NCBI RefSeq assembly: GCF_002909485.1
Contig: NZ_PPXG01000002.1
Coordinates: forward strand, 682,001-746,000
Origin: Stutzerimonas stutzeri
GTDB lineage: Bacteria > Pseudomonadota > Gammaproteobacteria > Pseudomonadales > Pseudomonadaceae
Length of the DNA stretch: 64,000 bases
Direction: 5' to 3'
How positions within the stretch are numbered: position 1 is the stretch's first letter; each line of letters opens with the position of its first letter. The translations under genes and the position numbers were made by a program. The notes beneath the pieces are model-generated. The model did not search any database. It had not been told where the DNA came from and was given only the letters and a program-made list of their open reading frames with translations. This document shows positions 44,690 to 55,757 of this stretch, in pieces.

Positions 44690-46405
44690 TCAGCGATTAG
44701 CACGCGAGTTGATGAAAGACAGTATCTCAGCAGCCGCGACCGGCTGAGGCTGGGCGTCGCGGCGGTGCTTGTATTCCAGGGTGCCATCGGCCAATCCACG
44801 ATCGCTGATAACGATTCTGTGCGGAATGCCGACCAACTCCATATCGGCGAATTTGACGCCCGGACTAGTCTTTTTGTCACGATCGTCGAGCAGCACTTCG
44901 TAGCCGGCCGCGGTGAGCTCTTCATACAGCCGGTCGGTCGCTTCGCGAACCGCTTCGGCTTCATACTTCATCGGTACCAGCGCGATCTGGAAGGGTGCCA
45001 ATGCGTCTGGCCACAGAATGCCGCGGTCGTCATAGTTCTGCTCGATCGCCGCGGCAACCACGCGGGATACGCCGATGCCATAGCAGCCCATGATAAGGGT
45101 GGCAGGTTTGCCGTTCTCGCCCATCACCTGGCAGTTCATGGCCTCGCTGTATTTGGTGCCCAGCTGGAAAATGTGTCCGACCTCGATGCCCCGCTTGATG
45201 ACCAGGCTGCCCTGGCCGTCCGGGCTCGGATCGCCGGCCATCACGTTGCGCAGGTCGGCAACCTGCGGCATGGGTAGATCACGCTCCCAGTTCAAGCCAA
45301 AGTAATGTTTGTGATCGATATTGGCCCCGGCGCCGAAATCACTCATCACCGCCACCGAGCGATCGATCACGCAAGGGATTGGCAGGTTCAGCGGGCCCAG
45401 CGAGCCGGGGCCGGCACCGATTGCAGCTCGAATTTCCGCTTCCGAGGCAAACACCAGCGGACTGGCAACCTGCTCAAGATTGGCCGCTTTGATTTCGTTG
45501 AGCTCGTGGTCGCCGCGCACGATCAGGGCTATCAGTTGGCCCTTTTCAACGCCATGAACCACCAACGTTTTCACGGTTTTTTCGATGGCCAGACCGAACT
45601 GTTCAACGAGCTCGATGATCGTCTTGGCGTCCGGTGTGTCAACCAGGCGCAGCTCCAGGCTGGCCGCCGCTCGTTCGGTTTCGCGCGGAATCGCCTCTGC
45701 CTTTTCGATATTGGCGGCGTAATCGGATGTGTCGCTGAAGGCGATATCGTCTTCGCCGGACTCGGCCAGCACGTGAAACTCGTGGGAACCGGTGCCGCCA
45801 ATAGAGCCGGTATCGGCTTGCACGGGACGGAAGTTCAGGCCCAGGCGGGTAAAGATGTTGCAATACGCCAGGTGCATGCGGTCGTAGGTTTCCTGCAGCG
45901 ATTCCTGAGACAGGTGAAAGGAATAGGCATCCTTCATCAGGAATTCGCGGCCACGCATGAGGCCAAAGCGCGGACGGATCTCATCACGGAATTTGGTTTG
46001 GATCTGGTAGAAGTTGATCGGCAACTGTTTGTAGCTGTGAAGCTCGTTACGCGCCAGATCGGTGATGACTTCCTCGTGGGTCGGCCCAACGCAGAATTCA
46101 CGGTTGTGGCGATCCTTCAGGCGCAGTAGCTCGGGGCCATACTGTTCCCAGCGGCCGGATTCCTGCCACAACTCTGCCGGCTGGATGGCGGGCATCAGTA
46201 CTTCCAGGGCACCTGCCTTGTTCATCTCCTCGCGAACGATGGCTTCGGCTTTACGCAGCGCACGTAGCCCCATCGGGAGCCAGGTATAAAGACCGGACGC
46301 CAGCTTGCGGATCATCCCGGCACGCAGCATCAACTGGTGGCTGATGACAACTGCATCGGATGGGGTTTCTTTGAGGGTCGAGAGCAGGAACTGACTGGTG
46401 CGCAT
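44690..46405 (-). CDS. proS: ProS, prolyl-tRNA synthetase (bacterial type with INS domain)
   Basis: 571 residues. Class II aaRS core: [20 protein letters not shown] (motif 1), [20 protein letters not shown] (motif 2) and [18 protein letters not shown] (motif 3 region). The inserted editing domain (INS, about residues 225-400) is present, typical of E. coli-type ProRS that clears Ala-tRNA(Pro). ATG at 46405. A terminator-like hairpin separates it from oprD upstream. Confidence 0.97.
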   Translation of the reverse strand: MRTSQFLLSTLKETPSDAVVISHQLMLRAGMIRKLASGLYTWLPMGLRALRKAEAIVREEMNKAGALEVLMPAIQPAELWQESGRWEQYGPELLRLKDRHNREFCVGPTHEEVITDLARNELHSYKQLPINFYQIQTKFRDEIRPRFGLMRGREFLMKDAYSFHLSQESLQETYDRMHLAYCNIFTRLGLNFRPVQADTGSIGGTGSHEFHVLAESGEDDIAFSDTSDYAANIEKAEAIPRETERAAASLELRLVDTPDAKTIIELVEQFGLAIEKTVKTLVVHGVEKGQLIALIVRGDHELNEIKAANLEQVASPLVFASEAEIRAAIGAGPGSLGPLNLPIPCVIDRSVAVMSDFGAGANIDHKHYFGLNWERDLPMPQVADLRNVMAGDPSPDGQGSLVIKRGIEVGHIFQLGTKYSEAMNCQVMGENGKPATLIMGCYGIGVSRVVAAAIEQNYDDRGILWPDALAPFQIALVPMKYEAEAVREATDRLYEELTAAGYEVLLDDRDKKTSPGVKFADMELVGIPHRIVISDRGLADGTLEYKHRRDAQPQPVAAAEILSFINSRANR

Positions 46406-46512
46406 GTGGCCGTTATGTCCTTGCAGAGGCTGGAATTTGGCTCGGCATTGTACGGCGCGCGTGGTGCGGCGTACAGGATCGACAGCACCGCTTGGCTGGG
46501 AGCAGAAACGAA

Positions 46513-46540
46513 GAGCCCGGCTTTCGCCGGGCTCCTTTTT
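46513..46540. terminator. Bidirectional terminator between oprD and proS
   Basis: GAGCCCGGC-TTTC-GCCGGGCTC followed by CTTTTT on the plus strand. It is 25 bp beyond the oprD stop, and would stop oprD transcripts on the minus strand less efficiently, since its T-run is on the plus side. Confidence 0.7.
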
Positions 46541-46565
46541 GCATCGAATGTTCCGAGTGCCTGGG

Positions 46566-47807
46566 TTACAGGATGCTCAGCGGGTATTCGATGAATGCGC
46601 GGATCTCGTTCAGGTCCGGGCTGTAGTATTCACGCATGTCGCTGTTGGAGCGGTAGATCGAGTTACGCAGCTTCAGCGACAGATCTTTCGCCGGGCCGCT
46701 CTGTACGACGTACTGGACCTGGTTGAAGAACTCGCGCTCCTTGCCTTCGCCGGTAGGGGTATCTACGTTGTCGCCGTAGACATAGGCGGTTTTCCAGAAC
46801 AGGCCTGGAACGCCGTATCCGCCGAAGTCGAGCTCATAGCTGGCCTGCCAGGAGCGTTCGTCCTTGGAGTTAAAGTCGGAATAATAGGAGTTAGCTACCC
46901 AGATGGAGCTGCCGCCGTCTCCGATATCGTAGCGATAGTCACCGTCACCGGTGACGCGCTGATGGGCGAGGATAAAGGCATGCGCGCCAGTCGAGTACTT
47001 GGCCGCGAGACTCCAGATGGTAGTGTCTTCGGTTTCGCCGAACGTTTCTTTATCGTACTTGTTGTCGTAGATGTTGAAGTCGAACGCGAGCGACTGGTCG
47101 CCGCCGAATGGCATGACGTAGTTAACGTTGGCGTACTTCTTCTTGGCCACGTCTTCGTTGTCAGCGTAGTAGAGCGACGTGCTCAGGTTCTCGTTGAATG
47201 CATAGGTGCCGCCGACAACATCAATGCTCTTCAAGCCTACGTCATCGCGGCTGGAGGATGGCATGGAGCTATCTGCGGTGAAGCGGCCAGCATTCAGCTC
47301 AAGGCCTTCGATCTCATTGCTGGTGATCAAGGTGCCGGTAAATGACTCTGGCAGCAGGCGAGAATCGTCATATGCGAGTACCGGCATCATCGGCATCTGG
47401 TTGCCGTACTTGATCACGGTGTTGGAGAACCGGGCTTTGATTGCTGCGCCGGCCTGGGAAAGGTCGCGCTCCGGCTCGTTGTTGGAGTCACGCTCGAACA
47501 TGGCGGTGTAGCTATAGCCCTGACCTCCATCGAGACGGACACCCAGCAGGCCATAGGCGTCGACGCCTACTCCGATGGTGCCCTGGGTGAAGCCGGACTC
47601 GAAGGTAGTGATGAAGCCTTGGCCCCAGCTCCGTACGTCGTCGGCGCCATCCTTGTAATCACGGTTGTAGTAAGTGTTGCGCAGCAACAGATCAAGGCTC
47701 GCGTCCTCGACGAAGCCCTTGGACTCCGATTGCTGGCTGGCCAGCGCCATCTGGGAGGTGCCCGCCGATACGGCTAGGGCGATTACGCTCCACTTCATCA
47801 CTTTCAT
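46566..47807 (-). CDS. OprD-family outer membrane porin
   Basis: 413 residues. Signal peptide about 1-23 ([11 protein letters not shown]). Family traits: [20 protein letters not shown] at the mature N-terminus, [28 protein letters not shown]-like [12 protein letters not shown], and a C-terminal segment ending in a hydrophobic residue. It is an 18-stranded specific porin for basic amino acids, sugars or aromatics (PA0958-like position, near proS). The substrate is unknown. ATG at 47807; upstream lies a palindrome at 47948. Confidence 0.93.
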   Translation of the reverse strand: MKVMKWSVIALAVSAGTSQMALASQQSESKGFVEDASLDLLLRNTYYNRDYKDGADDVRSWGQGFITTFESGFTQGTIGVGVDAYGLLGVRLDGGQGYSYTAMFERDSNNEPERDLSQAGAAIKARFSNTVIKYGNQMPMMPVLAYDDSRLLPESFTGTLITSNEIEGLELNAGRFTADSSMPSSSRDDVGLKSIDVVGGTYAFNENLSTSLYYADNEDVAKKKYANVNYVMPFGGDQSLAFDFNIYDNKYDKETFGETEDTTIWSLAAKYSTGAHAFILAHQRVTGDGDYRYDIGDGGSSIWVANSYYSDFNSKDERSWQASYELDFGGYGVPGLFWKTAYVYGDNVDTPTGEGKEREFFNQVQYVVQSGPAKDLSLKLRNSIYRSNSDMREYYSPDLNEIRAFIEYPLSIL

Positions 47808-47947
47808 TTGTGATTGCTCCTTTGGTTTAAAAACGGTGCTTACCTATCCGCTGTTGGGCGGAAAGGGTGCAACTTCTTAGTCCTGCATCAGGCTTTAGCC
47901 AATTATGGCTGCTCTCGCAAAAAGCCATCCAGAGAATTTACTGTTTA

Positions 47948-47968
47948 GCTCTAGTACGGCGCTAGAGC
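47948..47968. promoter_or_regulatory. 21-bp inverted repeat upstream of oprD
   Basis: GCTCTAG-TACGGCG-CTAGAGC, perfect 7-bp arms, 141 bp before the oprD ATG. Candidate regulator site. CTAG is rare in such genomes, which makes two copies in one palindrome notable. Confidence 0.5.
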
Positions 47969-48158
47969 AAGCAGCGTGACACCGATTGCGGCGTTTTGAA
48001 GCCGCGACGACGTTCCATTCTCCGGATTAGCAAGAATCGTACTCAAAATGCCTTAGCGGCTTTTACAGGCTTAAAGGGCACTCTATGCATGGATCCGTGC
48101 ACTGAAACGAGGCGTCTGCATCGCATACTGGCTCGATCTTCGTGCACCTTATAGCGGC

Positions 48159-48186
48159 TTGTTGCTGCCGCTGCATGGGGTATTAT
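48159..48186 (+). promoter_or_regulatory. Sigma-70-type promoter of the HIT gene
   Basis: -35 TTGTTG (48159-48164), 16-bp spacer, -10 TATTAT (48181-48186), 45 bp before the ATG. Confidence 0.5.
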
Positions 48187-48230
48187 TTTTTCTTTGCACA
48201 ATCAGCTGAGCTGTTTTAGGGAGAAGTTCT

Positions 48231-48653
48231 ATGTTCGTTCTCGATTCGCGCCTGGAGCAGGATACGTTGCTGCTTGGCGACTTCCCTCTCTGTCGGCTGC
48301 TGTTGATGAATGACGCGCAGTACCCGTGGTTCATATTGGTGCCGCGCCGCGACGAGGTGAGCGAGCTGTTCCAGCTCGATGCCGCCGACCAACAGGCCCT
48401 ATGGCGGGAAACCACCTCGTTGGCTGAGACAGTGAAGGACACGTTTGGCGCGGACAAGATGAACGTCGCGACGCTCGGCAACATGGTCGGGCAGTTGCAT
48501 ATGCATGTAATTGCAAGGCGTCGCGATGATGCTGCATGGCCGGCTCCGGTATGGGGTAAGCACCCGGCGAAGCCCTATAGCGAAGAGCAGGTAACGGCCT
48601 TAAAGGATAAGCTCAGGCTGGTGCTGGCCGATCACTTTCGTTTCGGAGAATGA
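48231..48653 (+). CDS. HIT-family nucleotide-binding hydrolase
   Basis: 140 residues. The HIT triad motif appears as [14 protein letters not shown], with the histidine triad H-x-H-x-x reduced relative to HxHxH in Hint proteins; N-terminal [20 protein letters not shown]. Members hydrolyse nucleoside phosphoramidates or dinucleotides. ATG follows AGGGAGAAG. Its stop overlaps an upstream ATG of slyX. Confidence 0.88.
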   Translation: MFVLDSRLEQDTLLLGDFPLCRLLLMNDAQYPWFILVPRRDEVSELFQLDAADQQALWRETTSLAETVKDTFGADKMNVATLGNMVGQLHMHVIARRRDDAAWPAPVWGKHPAKPYSEEQVTALKDKLRLVLADHFRFGE

Positions 48654-48655
48654 CT

Positions 48656-48862
48656 ATGGATCTGGAGTCACGGGTGACAGATCTGGAGGCGCGCCTGGCA
48701 TTTCAGGATGACACGATTCAGGCCTTGAACGACGTGCTCGTCGAGCAACAGCGGATCATGGATCGGTTGCAGCTTCAGGTGGCGGCTCTGGCTAGGCGAC
48801 AGGAGGAAATGCAAGTCACCTTTGATGCTGGCGAGGAAGAGGCTCCGCCGCCGCATTATTGA
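48656..48862 (+). CDS. slyX: SlyX-family protein
   Basis: 68 residues. A coiled coil with heptads ([40 protein letters not shown]) and the conserved C-terminal PPPHY. Function unknown; associated with FKBP-type slyD in E. coli. The ATG at 48656 has GGAG 7 nt upstream; the ATG at 48650 overlaps the HIT stop but is too close to the ribosome-binding site. Confidence 0.9.
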   Translation: MDLESRVTDLEARLAFQDDTIQALNDVLVEQQRIMDRLQLQVAALARRQEEMQVTFDAGEEEAPPPHY

Positions 48863-48874
48863 TGTGTTCGACAC

Positions 48875-48899
48875 GGGCCATGACTTTCGGTCGTGGCCC
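48875..48899. terminator. Hairpin between slyX and cold-shock gene
   Basis: GGGCCATGAC-TTTCG-GTCGTGGCCC, a 10-bp stem with one G-T pair and a 5-nt loop, between convergent genes; no T-run. Confidence 0.5.
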
Positions 48900-48911
48900 G
48901 CTTCGACAGGC

Positions 48912-49523
48912 TTATCGACCTGAATCGGTCGGTACTACGTCTTCAGCCTGCAGGCCCTTGTCGCGCATCATGATGGTGAACTCCACGCGCTGGCCTTCGA
49001 CCAGAATGCGATGGCCCTCGCCCCGGATCGCGCGAAAGTGTACGAACACATCATCCCCGCTGTCCCTTGAGATGAAGCCGAATCCCTTGGATGTGTTGAA
49101 CCACTTCACCGTGCCTGCCTCGCGGCCTGCTGCGGGTGGGGTGGTAGTGGTGCTCGTGCGCGCAGCTTTTGGCTGTTTGCTGCGGCTCCGAGGCGTCGCC
49201 AGGTGGAGCAGGACGGCAACGAGGGCAAGCAGCAGACTGGCCAGCGTAGCAGGCTGGCCTGCAATCTGCGGGACCGCTGCAAGCAGGACGACAGCCTGCA
49301 GTGCGATAGAAATCAGGAGCAGTGCAGATGCCCCTGCGATTACTGGGCGAGTTCGGCTGTCGCTCAGTTGGGCTGAGGGGGCGAATTGAACGTTAAGCAA
49401 GCCGAGCATTAGCAGGCACAACGCTTCGGGCTGCAGGAGTAAAGGCATAGCGCCTTGAAGGCTGGGAACGAATGACAGCAGCAGGGCAACGATGCCCGCC
49501 AATACATGGACAATCTTAAGCAT
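48912..49523 (-). CDS. Membrane-anchored cold-shock-domain protein
   Basis: 203 residues. The N-terminal 100 residues form about four transmembrane helices ([50 protein letters not shown]). After a basic, Thr/Pro-rich linker comes a complete CSD at about residues 138-200: [20 protein letters not shown] (RNP1 KGFGFI) and DDVFVHF (RNP2), ending in GLQAEDVVP. The domain binds single-stranded nucleic acid; the anchor would tether it to the inner membrane. The order next to slyX and dps matches PA0961. The ATG at 49523 begins the first helix. Confidence 0.88.
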   Translation of the reverse strand: MLKIVHVLAGIVALLLSFVPSLQGAMPLLLQPEALCLLMLGLLNVQFAPSAQLSDSRTRPVIAGASALLLISIALQAVVLLAAVPQIAGQPATLASLLLALVAVLLHLATPRSRSKQPKAARTSTTTTPPAAGREAGTVKWFNTSKGFGFISRDSGDDVFVHFRAIRGEGHRILVEGQRVEFTIMMRDKGLQAEDVVPTDSGR

Positions 49524-49757
49524 TGTTGTATGACTCACGGTTGATAACACGACAGAAGAAGCGCAGGCCAGGGTGCCCGTGGAAAACGTTCGTCGGTCAG
49601 GGCTGAACACTGTTCGATGAACCGCGTGGGTCTGGGCTGCAGCGCGGCGTATTTAACAGGAAAGGAGTGGGGCGCTCAAATGAGCGTTCCGTTCCACCGG
49701 CTTGGCAGCGGTAAAGGAAACAGTGGAGGCCGGCTCTGCTGCGCGGATTGTCGATGT

Positions 49758-49787
49758 TGAGCAGGGCGCGCAAGGGCGCCCTGTTCA
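49758..49787 (-). terminator. Terminator-like hairpin of dps
   Basis: TGAGCAGGGCGC / GCGCCCTGTTCA, a 12-bp stem with one G-T pair and a 6-nt loop, 8 bp after the dps stop; on the minus strand the stem is preceded by TTTTC rather than followed by a T-run. Confidence 0.6.
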
Positions 49788-49795
49788 GAAAAGCC

Positions 49796-50266
49796 TCAAG
49801 CCGAAAGCAGGCTGCGCAGCATCCAGGCAGTCTTTTCGTGGATCTGCATGCGCTGGGTCAGCAGGTCAGCGGTCGGCTCGTCACTGACCTTATCCAGCAG
49901 CGGGAAAATACCGCGAGCGGTACGAACGACGGCTTCCTGACCTTCCACCAGTAGCTTGATCATTTCTTCGGCCGAAGGAACACCTTCTTCTTCCTTGATC
50001 GAACTCAGGCGGGCGTAGGCGGCGTAGGTGCCCGGCGCCGGGAAGCCCAAGGTGCGGATGCGCTCGGCGATGTCATCTACAGCGATGGCCAGTTCGGTGT
50101 ACTGGGTTTCGAACATGGTGTGCAGCGTGTTGAACATCGGGCCGGTGACGTTCCAGTGGAAATTGTGGGTTTTCAGGTACAGGGTGTAGGTGTCGGCAAG
50201 CAGGCGAGACAGACCCTCGGCGATGGCTGCCCGGTCCTGTTCAGCGATACCAATGTTGATTTCCAT
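49796..50266 (-). CDS. Dps-family ferritin-like protein
   Basis: 156 residues. Typical Dps motif [25 protein letters not shown] with the ferroxidase residues (His, Asp, Glu) and [12 protein letters not shown]. The dodecamer stores iron, consumes peroxide and may coat DNA in starved cells; PA0962-like. ATG at 50266, AGGAG upstream. Confidence 0.93.
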   Translation of the reverse strand: MEINIGIAEQDRAAIAEGLSRLLADTYTLYLKTHNFHWNVTGPMFNTLHTMFETQYTELAIAVDDIAERIRTLGFPAPGTYAAYARLSSIKEEEGVPSAEEMIKLLVEGQEAVVRTARGIFPLLDKVSDEPTADLLTQRMQIHEKTAWMLRSLLSA

Positions 50267-50614
50267 GTTTTTCTCCTGGTGGATGATTCAGTCGTTAGTT
50301 ATGCCAGAAAAATGCGCGGTGTTGTGAATCGATGCGTTTCTGACTGGATCCTCACCGGTTGGAAGGCGCTGTCGGGTCGGGGTTCCATTGCCTTACTGGA
50401 TTTCGAATCGCTCAGGGCAACGGCTGCGCCGCGGTGATTATGGAGATATAATCCCGCGCTTATGCCCGGCGACCCCTGCGCGTGCTGCAGCGCCTGGCGT
50501 CATATGCGGTATCGCGTGCGGTACATGCCGCTTGCGCAGAGCAGCTACGGTGCTGTCAGCCTGTCCTGGCTCTAGCGCCCCATCGAATTCAAGATACGAG
50601 AAGCGAACTCCACC
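50267..50614. other. Intergenic dps / aspS region
   Basis: 348 bp without a credible gene. It contains a -10 element TATAAT at 50447-50452 (plus strand) upstream of aspS with only a weak -35, and a long leader of about 150 nt before aspS. Confidence 0.5.
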
Positions 50615-52390
50615 ATGATGCGCAGCCACTATTGCGGCCAACTGAACGAAAGCCTGGACGGCCAGGAAATCACTCTTTGCGGCTGGGTACATCGCCGTCG
50701 TGACCATGGCGGGGTGATCTTCCTCGACGTGCGTGATCGTGAGGGCCTGGCTCAGGTGGTCTTCGATCCGGATCGCGCAGAAACCTTCGCGACAGCCGAC
50801 AAGGTGCGCAGTGAATATGTAGTGAAGATCACCGGAAAGGTGCGCCTGCGCCCAGCCGGTGCGGTCAACCCGAACATTGCTTCCGGCGCCATCGAAGTAC
50901 TGGGCTACGAACTGGAAGTATTGAACGAAGCGGAGACGCCGCCGTTCCCGCTCAATGAGTACAGCGATGTAGGCGAAGAGACGCGACTGCGCTACCGCTT
51001 CATTGATCTGCGCCGTCCGGAAATGGCAGAAAAGCTCAAGCTGCGCTCGCGCATCACCGCCAGCATTCGCCGCTACCTGGATGAAAACGGCTTTCTGGAT
51101 GTGGAAACCCCGATTCTGGGTCGCCCTACGCCTGAAGGTGCGCGTGACTATCTGGTGCCCAGCCGTACCCACGCCGGCAACTTCTTTGCGCTGCCGCAAT
51201 CGCCGCAGCTGTTCAAACAGCTGCTGATGGTTGCCGGCTTCGACCGCTACTACCAGATCGCCAAGTGCTTCCGCGACGAAGACCTGCGCGCTGATCGCCA
51301 GCCTGAGTTCACTCAGATCGATATCGAAACCAGCTTCCTCGACGAAGCAGACATCATCGGTATCACCGAAGGCATGATCCGCAAGCTGTTCAAGGAAGTG
51401 CTGGATCTGGAATTCGGTGACTTCCCGCACATGCCGTTCGACGAAGCGATGCGCCGTTATGGCTCTGACAAGCCTGACCTGCGCATCCCGCTTGAGCTGG
51501 TGGACGTGGCTGATCAGCTCGACGCCGTCGAATTCAAGGTGTTCTCGGGCCCGGCCAACGACCCTAAGGGGCGCGTCGCCGCGCTGCGTGTTCCGGGTGC
51601 CGCGAGCATGCCGCGCAGCCAGATCGACGACTACACCAAGTTCGTTGGTATCTACGGCGCGAAGGGTCTGGCCTATATCAAGGTCAACGAGCGCGCCAAG
51701 GGCGTCGAGGGCTTGCAGTCGCCGATCGTCAAGTTCATCCCGGAAGATAATCTCAACGTGATCCTTGATCGCGTCGGTGCAGTCGATGGCGACATTGTCT
51801 TCTTTGGTGCCGACAAGTCGAAGATCGTTTCCGAGGCGTTGGGCGCGCTGCGCATCAAGATCGGTCACGACCTCAAGCTGCTGACTTGTGACTGGGCGCC
51901 GCTGTGGGTGGTTGATTTCCCGATGTTCGAAGAGAACGACGACGGCTCTCTGAGCGCATTGCACCATCCGTTCACTGCGCCAAAATGTTCACCGCAGGAG
52001 TTGGAGGCCAATCCGGCTGGGGCTCTGTCCCGCGCTTACGACATGGTGCTCAACGGCACCGAACTCGGTGGTGGCTCGATCCGTATCCACCGTAAGGAAA
52101 TGCAGCAGACCGTGTTCCGCATTCTCGGAATCGATGAGGCCGAGCAGGAAGAGAAGTTCGGCTTCCTTCTCGATGCGCTTAAATTCGGTGCTCCGCCGCA
52201 CGGCGGTCTGGCCTTTGGCCTCGATCGCCTGGTGATGCTGATGACCGGTGCGCAGTCGATTCGCGAAGTGATCGCCTTCCCGAAAACCCAGAGCGCTGCG
52301 GACGTGATGACCCAGGCACCGGGTGCGGTGGACAGCAAGGCACTGCGTGACCTGCATATCCGCCTGCGTGAGCAACCCAAGGCGGAGTAA
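50615..52390 (+). CDS. aspS: AspS, aspartyl-tRNA synthetase
   Basis: 591 residues. N-terminal anticodon-binding OB fold with [20 protein letters not shown], then class II motifs: [40 protein letters not shown] (motif 2) and [15 protein letters not shown] (motif 3); the bacterial GAD insertion lies at about residues 290-420. P. aeruginosa AspRS is non-discriminating (AspRS-Asn/Asp). ATG at 50615 follows a poor ribosome-binding site. It ends with a hairpin at 52400. Confidence 0.97.
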   Translation: MMRSHYCGQLNESLDGQEITLCGWVHRRRDHGGVIFLDVRDREGLAQVVFDPDRAETFATADKVRSEYVVKITGKVRLRPAGAVNPNIASGAIEVLGYELEVLNEAETPPFPLNEYSDVGEETRLRYRFIDLRRPEMAEKLKLRSRITASIRRYLDENGFLDVETPILGRPTPEGARDYLVPSRTHAGNFFALPQSPQLFKQLLMVAGFDRYYQIAKCFRDEDLRADRQPEFTQIDIETSFLDEADIIGITEGMIRKLFKEVLDLEFGDFPHMPFDEAMRRYGSDKPDLRIPLELVDVADQLDAVEFKVFSGPANDPKGRVAALRVPGAASMPRSQIDDYTKFVGIYGAKGLAYIKVNERAKGVEGLQSPIVKFIPEDNLNVILDRVGAVDGDIVFFGADKSKIVSEALGALRIKIGHDLKLLTCDWAPLWVVDFPMFEENDDGSLSALHHPFTAPKCSPQELEANPAGALSRAYDMVLNGTELGGGSIRIHRKEMQQTVFRILGIDEAEQEEKFGFLLDALKFGAPPHGGLAFGLDRLVMLMTGAQSIREVIAFPKTQSAADVMTQAPGAVDSKALRDLHIRLREQPKAE

Positions 52391-52399
52391 GTGCTATCC

Positions 52400-52428
52400 G
52401 AAGCCTGGTTCTGCCAGGCTTCTTCGTC
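52400..52428 (+). terminator. Terminator of aspS
   Basis: GAAGCCTGG-TTCTG-CCAGGCTTC followed by TTCGTCTT: a perfect 9-bp stem 9 bp after the stop. Confidence 0.75.
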
Positions 52429-52543
52429 TTGCGGTGCGGAGCCGTGCAGGCGTTATGGCGATAGTTGTCTCCCGTCCTGATGTGTAGTTGCAGGTGGGGG
52501 CGGTTATCGAGATTTCTGATTCAGTCGAAGAATGGAGTGAGTT

Positions 52544-53293
52544 ATGGCTGGTCATTCCAAATGGGCCAACATCAAGCATCGCAAGGAGCGTCAGGACGCC
52601 AAGCGGGGCAAGATCTTCACCAAATTGATCCGTGAGCTGACCGTGGCGGCCAAGCATGGCGGTGGCGTGCCCGCAGATAACCCGCGTCTGCGCCTGGCAG
52701 TGGACAAGGCATTGACGGCCAATATGTCGCGCGACGTGATCGATCGTGCTATCGCGCGGGGCGCAGGCTCCAGTGAAGCCGATAACATGACCGAGCTCAG
52801 CTATGAGGGCTACGCACCGAGCGGCGTGGCAATCATCATCGAGGCCATGACTGATAATCGTAATCGCACCGCAGCCGAAGTGCGCCACGCGTTCAGCAAG
52901 AACGGCGGTAACCTCGGTACTGACGGCTCGGTTGCCTATATGTTCGATCGTAAGGGGCAGATCAGCTATGCGCCTGGGGTCGATGAGGACGCGCTGATGG
53001 AAGCGGCGCTTGAAGCTGGCGCGGACGATGTGGCCAGCCAGGAAGATGGTTCGGTGGAGGTTTACACCAGCTTCGCGGATTTCCTCTCGGTCAATGAAGC
53101 GTTGACGCAGGCTGGCTTCAAGGGTGATGAAGCGGAAGTGGCAATGATTCCCTCGATCATGGCGCCTATCGCCGATGTCGAGACGGCGCAGAAGGTCCTG
53201 CGCTTGATCGATGCGCTGGAAGATCTGGACGATGTGCAGAACGTCTACCACAACGCGGAGATTTCTGACGAGATCATGCAGCAGCTGAATTAA
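52544..53293 (+). CDS. yebC: YebC/PmpR-family transcriptional regulator
   Basis: 249 residues. Family signature [20 protein letters not shown] at the N-terminus, [40 protein letters not shown], and the C-terminal acidic domain. PmpR regulates quinolone signal genes in P. aeruginosa; YebC-family proteins also affect ribosome stalling at polyproline. Placed between aspS and ruvC as in PAO1 (PA0964). ATG follows a GAGTGAG ribosome-binding site. Confidence 0.95.
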   Translation: MAGHSKWANIKHRKERQDAKRGKIFTKLIRELTVAAKHGGGVPADNPRLRLAVDKALTANMSRDVIDRAIARGAGSSEADNMTELSYEGYAPSGVAIIIEAMTDNRNRTAAEVRHAFSKNGGNLGTDGSVAYMFDRKGQISYAPGVDEDALMEAALEAGADDVASQEDGSVEVYTSFADFLSVNEALTQAGFKGDEAEVAMIPSIMAPIADVETAQKVLRLIDALEDLDDVQNVYHNAEISDEIMQQLN

Positions 53294-53314
53294 GCCAAGC
53301 ATTGCGGCATGTGC

Positions 53315-53350
53315 AGCCGGGAGCCGCTTTGATGGGCTCTCGGCTTTTTT
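53315..53350 (+). terminator. Terminator after yebC
   Basis: AGCCGGGAGCC / GGCTCTCGGCT (one G-T pair) with a 9-nt loop, followed by TTTTTT. Confidence 0.85.
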
Positions 53351-53442
53351 ATGGGTGTGGGTTGGCGTGATCCTGTTGGTGGCGCACCAGGCAGCGTCTC
53401 CGTATACTCGCCACTGGATAAATAGCCAGCACGACGGTACGC

Positions 53443-53967
53443 ATGACGCTCATTTTGGGTATCGATCCCGGCTCTCGAATTACCGGTTACGGTGTCGTTC
53501 GCGATACCGGCCGCGGTTGTGAATATGTGGCGTCCGGTTGTATCCGTACAGGTACCGGGGACCTGCCTGACCGCCTGCGTGCGGTGTTCAGTGGCGTGAG
53601 CGAGGTCATCCAGACCTATGGTCCGGTGACCATGGGCATCGAGCAGGTGTTCATGGCGCGTAACGCCGACTCTGCGCTCAAGCTAGGTCAGGCCCGGGGC
53701 GCAGCCATCGTTGCTGGAGCCGAGGCGGGCCTGCAGATCGCCGAGTACACCGCAACGCAGGTCAAGCAGGCCATCGCCGGGACAGGTGGGGCGGACAAGC
53801 AGCAGGTGCAGATGATGGTCATGCATCTGCTCAAACTCCTGGAAAAACCGCAGATCGATGCTTCAGACGCGCTGGCCATTGCACTATGTCATGCGCACCA
53901 TCGGCAAAGCCTGATCCCTCACGGCTTGGCCGGTGCCAAGCGGCGAGGCGGGCGGTTACGGCTGTAG
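53443..53967 (+). CDS. ruvC: RuvC, Holliday junction resolvase
   Basis: 174 residues. Catalytic Asp in [15 protein letters not shown] (residue 8), Glu in [20 protein letters not shown], and C-terminal Asp pair in [17 protein letters not shown]. It cleaves Holliday junctions in a RuvAB complex. The ATG at 53443 is preceded by a putative -10 TATACT at 53403. Confidence 0.96.
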   Translation: MTLILGIDPGSRITGYGVVRDTGRGCEYVASGCIRTGTGDLPDRLRAVFSGVSEVIQTYGPVTMGIEQVFMARNADSALKLGQARGAAIVAGAEAGLQIAEYTATQVKQAIAGTGGADKQQVQMMVMHLLKLLEKPQIDASDALAIALCHAHHRQSLIPHGLAGAKRRGGRLRL

Positions 53968-54044
53968 AAATTGCCAGCATTCTTTTAAGTGGCATGTTAA
54001 TGCGATTGGCCGCAGCCTTGGCTGTGGAGTCGGAGGAAACAGGA

Positions 54045-54650
54045 TTGATCGGACGTTTGCGTGGCACGCTGGCGGAGAAACAACCGCCACATCTGATTCT
54101 CGACGTTAACGGCATCGGCTATGAGGTCGAGGTGCCGATGACGACACTCTATCGCCTGCCTGCCCTTGGCGAGCCGGTCACACTGCACACTCATCTGGTC
54201 GTGCGCGAAGACGCGCAGCTTCTTTATGGCTTTGCCGAGAAGCGCGAGCGCGAGCTGTTTCGCGAGCTCATTCGCCTGAACGGTGTTGGTCCCAAGCTGG
54301 CGCTTGCATTGATGTCCGGGTTGGAAGTCGATGAGCTGGTGCGTTGCGTGCAGGCGCAGGACACATCGGTGCTGGTGCGTATACCGGGGGTTGGCAAGAA
54401 GACCGCCGAGCGGCTTCTAGTGGAGTTGAAAGATCGCTTCAAAGCTTGGGAAAGCATGCCTGCAATCGCGACCTTCGTGGTTGAACCCGGGAGCAAAATG
54501 GCAGTCACAAGCGCCGAGAATGATGCGGTCAGCGCGTTGATCTCCTTGGGCTTCAAGCCGCAGGAAGCCAGCCGTGCGGTGTCCGCCATACAGGAAGATG
54601 ATTTGAGCAGTGAAGAAATGATCCGTCGCGCCCTCAAGGGCATGGTGTAA
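54045..54650 (+). CDS. ruvA: RuvA, Holliday junction-binding protein, TTG start
   Basis: 201 residues from TTG at 54045 with GGAGG 7 nt upstream. OB-fold domain I ([20 protein letters not shown]), two HhH motifs ([39 protein letters not shown]) and the flexible C-terminal domain III that touches RuvB. The frame is open to 53886, but the TTG gives the canonical start and length. It is 77 bp after ruvC. Confidence 0.95.
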   Translation: MIGRLRGTLAEKQPPHLILDVNGIGYEVEVPMTTLYRLPALGEPVTLHTHLVVREDAQLLYGFAEKRERELFRELIRLNGVGPKLALALMSGLEVDELVRCVQAQDTSVLVRIPGVGKKTAERLLVELKDRFKAWESMPAIATFVVEPGSKMAVTSAENDAVSALISLGFKPQEASRAVSAIQEDDLSSEEMIRRALKGMV

Positions 54651-54653
54651 GCC

Positions 54654-55706
54654 ATGATCGAAGCGGATCGTATCGTCACCGCGGGCACTCGTGATCGTGA
54701 CGAGCAACTGGACCGTGCCATTCGTCCCTTAACGCTGGCTGATTACATCGGTCAGCCGGTCGTACGCGAGCAGATGGATCTTTTCATTCGCGCTGCCAAG
54801 GGGCGCCAGGAAGCGCTGGACCATACGCTTATTTTCGGCCCGCCCGGTCTGGGCAAGACCACGCTGGCGAACATCATCGCCGAAGAAATGGGCGTGTCGA
54901 TCAAGAGCACATCGGGGCCTGTTCTTGAACGGCCTGGCGATCTTGCTGCCTTGTTGACCAATCTGGAGTCCGGCGACGTGCTGTTCGTCGACGAGATTCA
55001 TCGTCTTTCGCCTATTGTCGAGGAAGTGCTATATCCGGCAATGGAAGATTTCCAGCTGGATATCATGATCGGGGAGGGGCCTGCGGCTCGCTCGATCAAG
55101 TTGGACCTGCCACCGTTCACCCTTGTGGGTGCCACTACTCGTGCCGGCATGCTGACCAATCCGCTGCGCGATCGATTCGGCATCGTCCAGCGACTGGAGT
55201 TTTACTCCACTGAAGATCTGGCCACTATCGTCCGCCGTTCAGCGAGCATCCTGGGGCTTCCGACCGAGCCCGAGGGGGCTTTCGAGATTGCTCGAAGGGC
55301 ACGAGGAACGCCACGAATAGCCAATCGCCTGCTGCGCCGCGTGCGTGACTTCGCCGAAGTGCGTGGTCGCGGCGAGATTACGCGGCAGATTGCCGACCTC
55401 GCGCTGAACATGCTCGATGTCGATGAGCGTGGTTTCGACCATCAGGATCGGCGCTTGCTGCTCACGCTGATCGAGAAATTCGACGGTGGGCCGGTTGGCA
55501 TCGACAGCCTTGCCGCTGCGATCAGCGAAGAGCGTCATACCATCGAGGACGTGCTCGAGCCGTACCTGATCCAACAGGGCTACATAATGCGCACGCCGCG
55601 CGGTCGGGTAGTGACGCGCCATGCCTATCTGCACTTCGGCCTCAACCTGCCCAAACGAATGAGCGATGCACCGACCCCTGACTTGTTCGATGGCGACACA
55701 GTTTGA
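54654..55706 (+). CDS. ruvB: RuvB, Holliday junction branch-migration motor
   Basis: 350 residues. AAA+ ATPase: Walker [17 protein letters not shown], Walker [13 protein letters not shown], sensor 1 [11 protein letters not shown], arginine finger region DRFGIVQRL, and a winged helix C-terminus ([17 protein letters not shown]). It forms hexameric rings with RuvA. Start 3 bp after the ruvA stop. Confidence 0.97.
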   Translation: MIEADRIVTAGTRDRDEQLDRAIRPLTLADYIGQPVVREQMDLFIRAAKGRQEALDHTLIFGPPGLGKTTLANIIAEEMGVSIKSTSGPVLERPGDLAALLTNLESGDVLFVDEIHRLSPIVEEVLYPAMEDFQLDIMIGEGPAARSIKLDLPPFTLVGATTRAGMLTNPLRDRFGIVQRLEFYSTEDLATIVRRSASILGLPTEPEGAFEIARRARGTPRIANRLLRRVRDFAEVRGRGEITRQIADLALNMLDVDERGFDHQDRRLLLTLIEKFDGGPVGIDSLAAAISEERHTIEDVLEPYLIQQGYIMRTPRGRVVTRHAYLHFGLNLPKRMSDAPTPDLFDGDTV

Positions 55707-55757
55707 AGAAAATAATGTTCTCTAACCCGATTGGCATTTACAGGGCTGAGCACTAGT

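Larger units (their letters stand above)
47808..48230. other. Intergenic oprD / HIT-protein region
   Basis: 423 bp between divergent genes with no ORF. It holds a 21-bp inverted repeat (47948-47968), a near-palindrome TGCATGGATCCGTGCA (48086-48101) and the promoter of the HIT gene (48159-48186). Confidence 0.6.

Noticed and set aside
50438..51967. Minus-strand open frame of 509 codons opposite aspS
   Set aside because: Shadow of aspS with no domain or ribosome-binding site.
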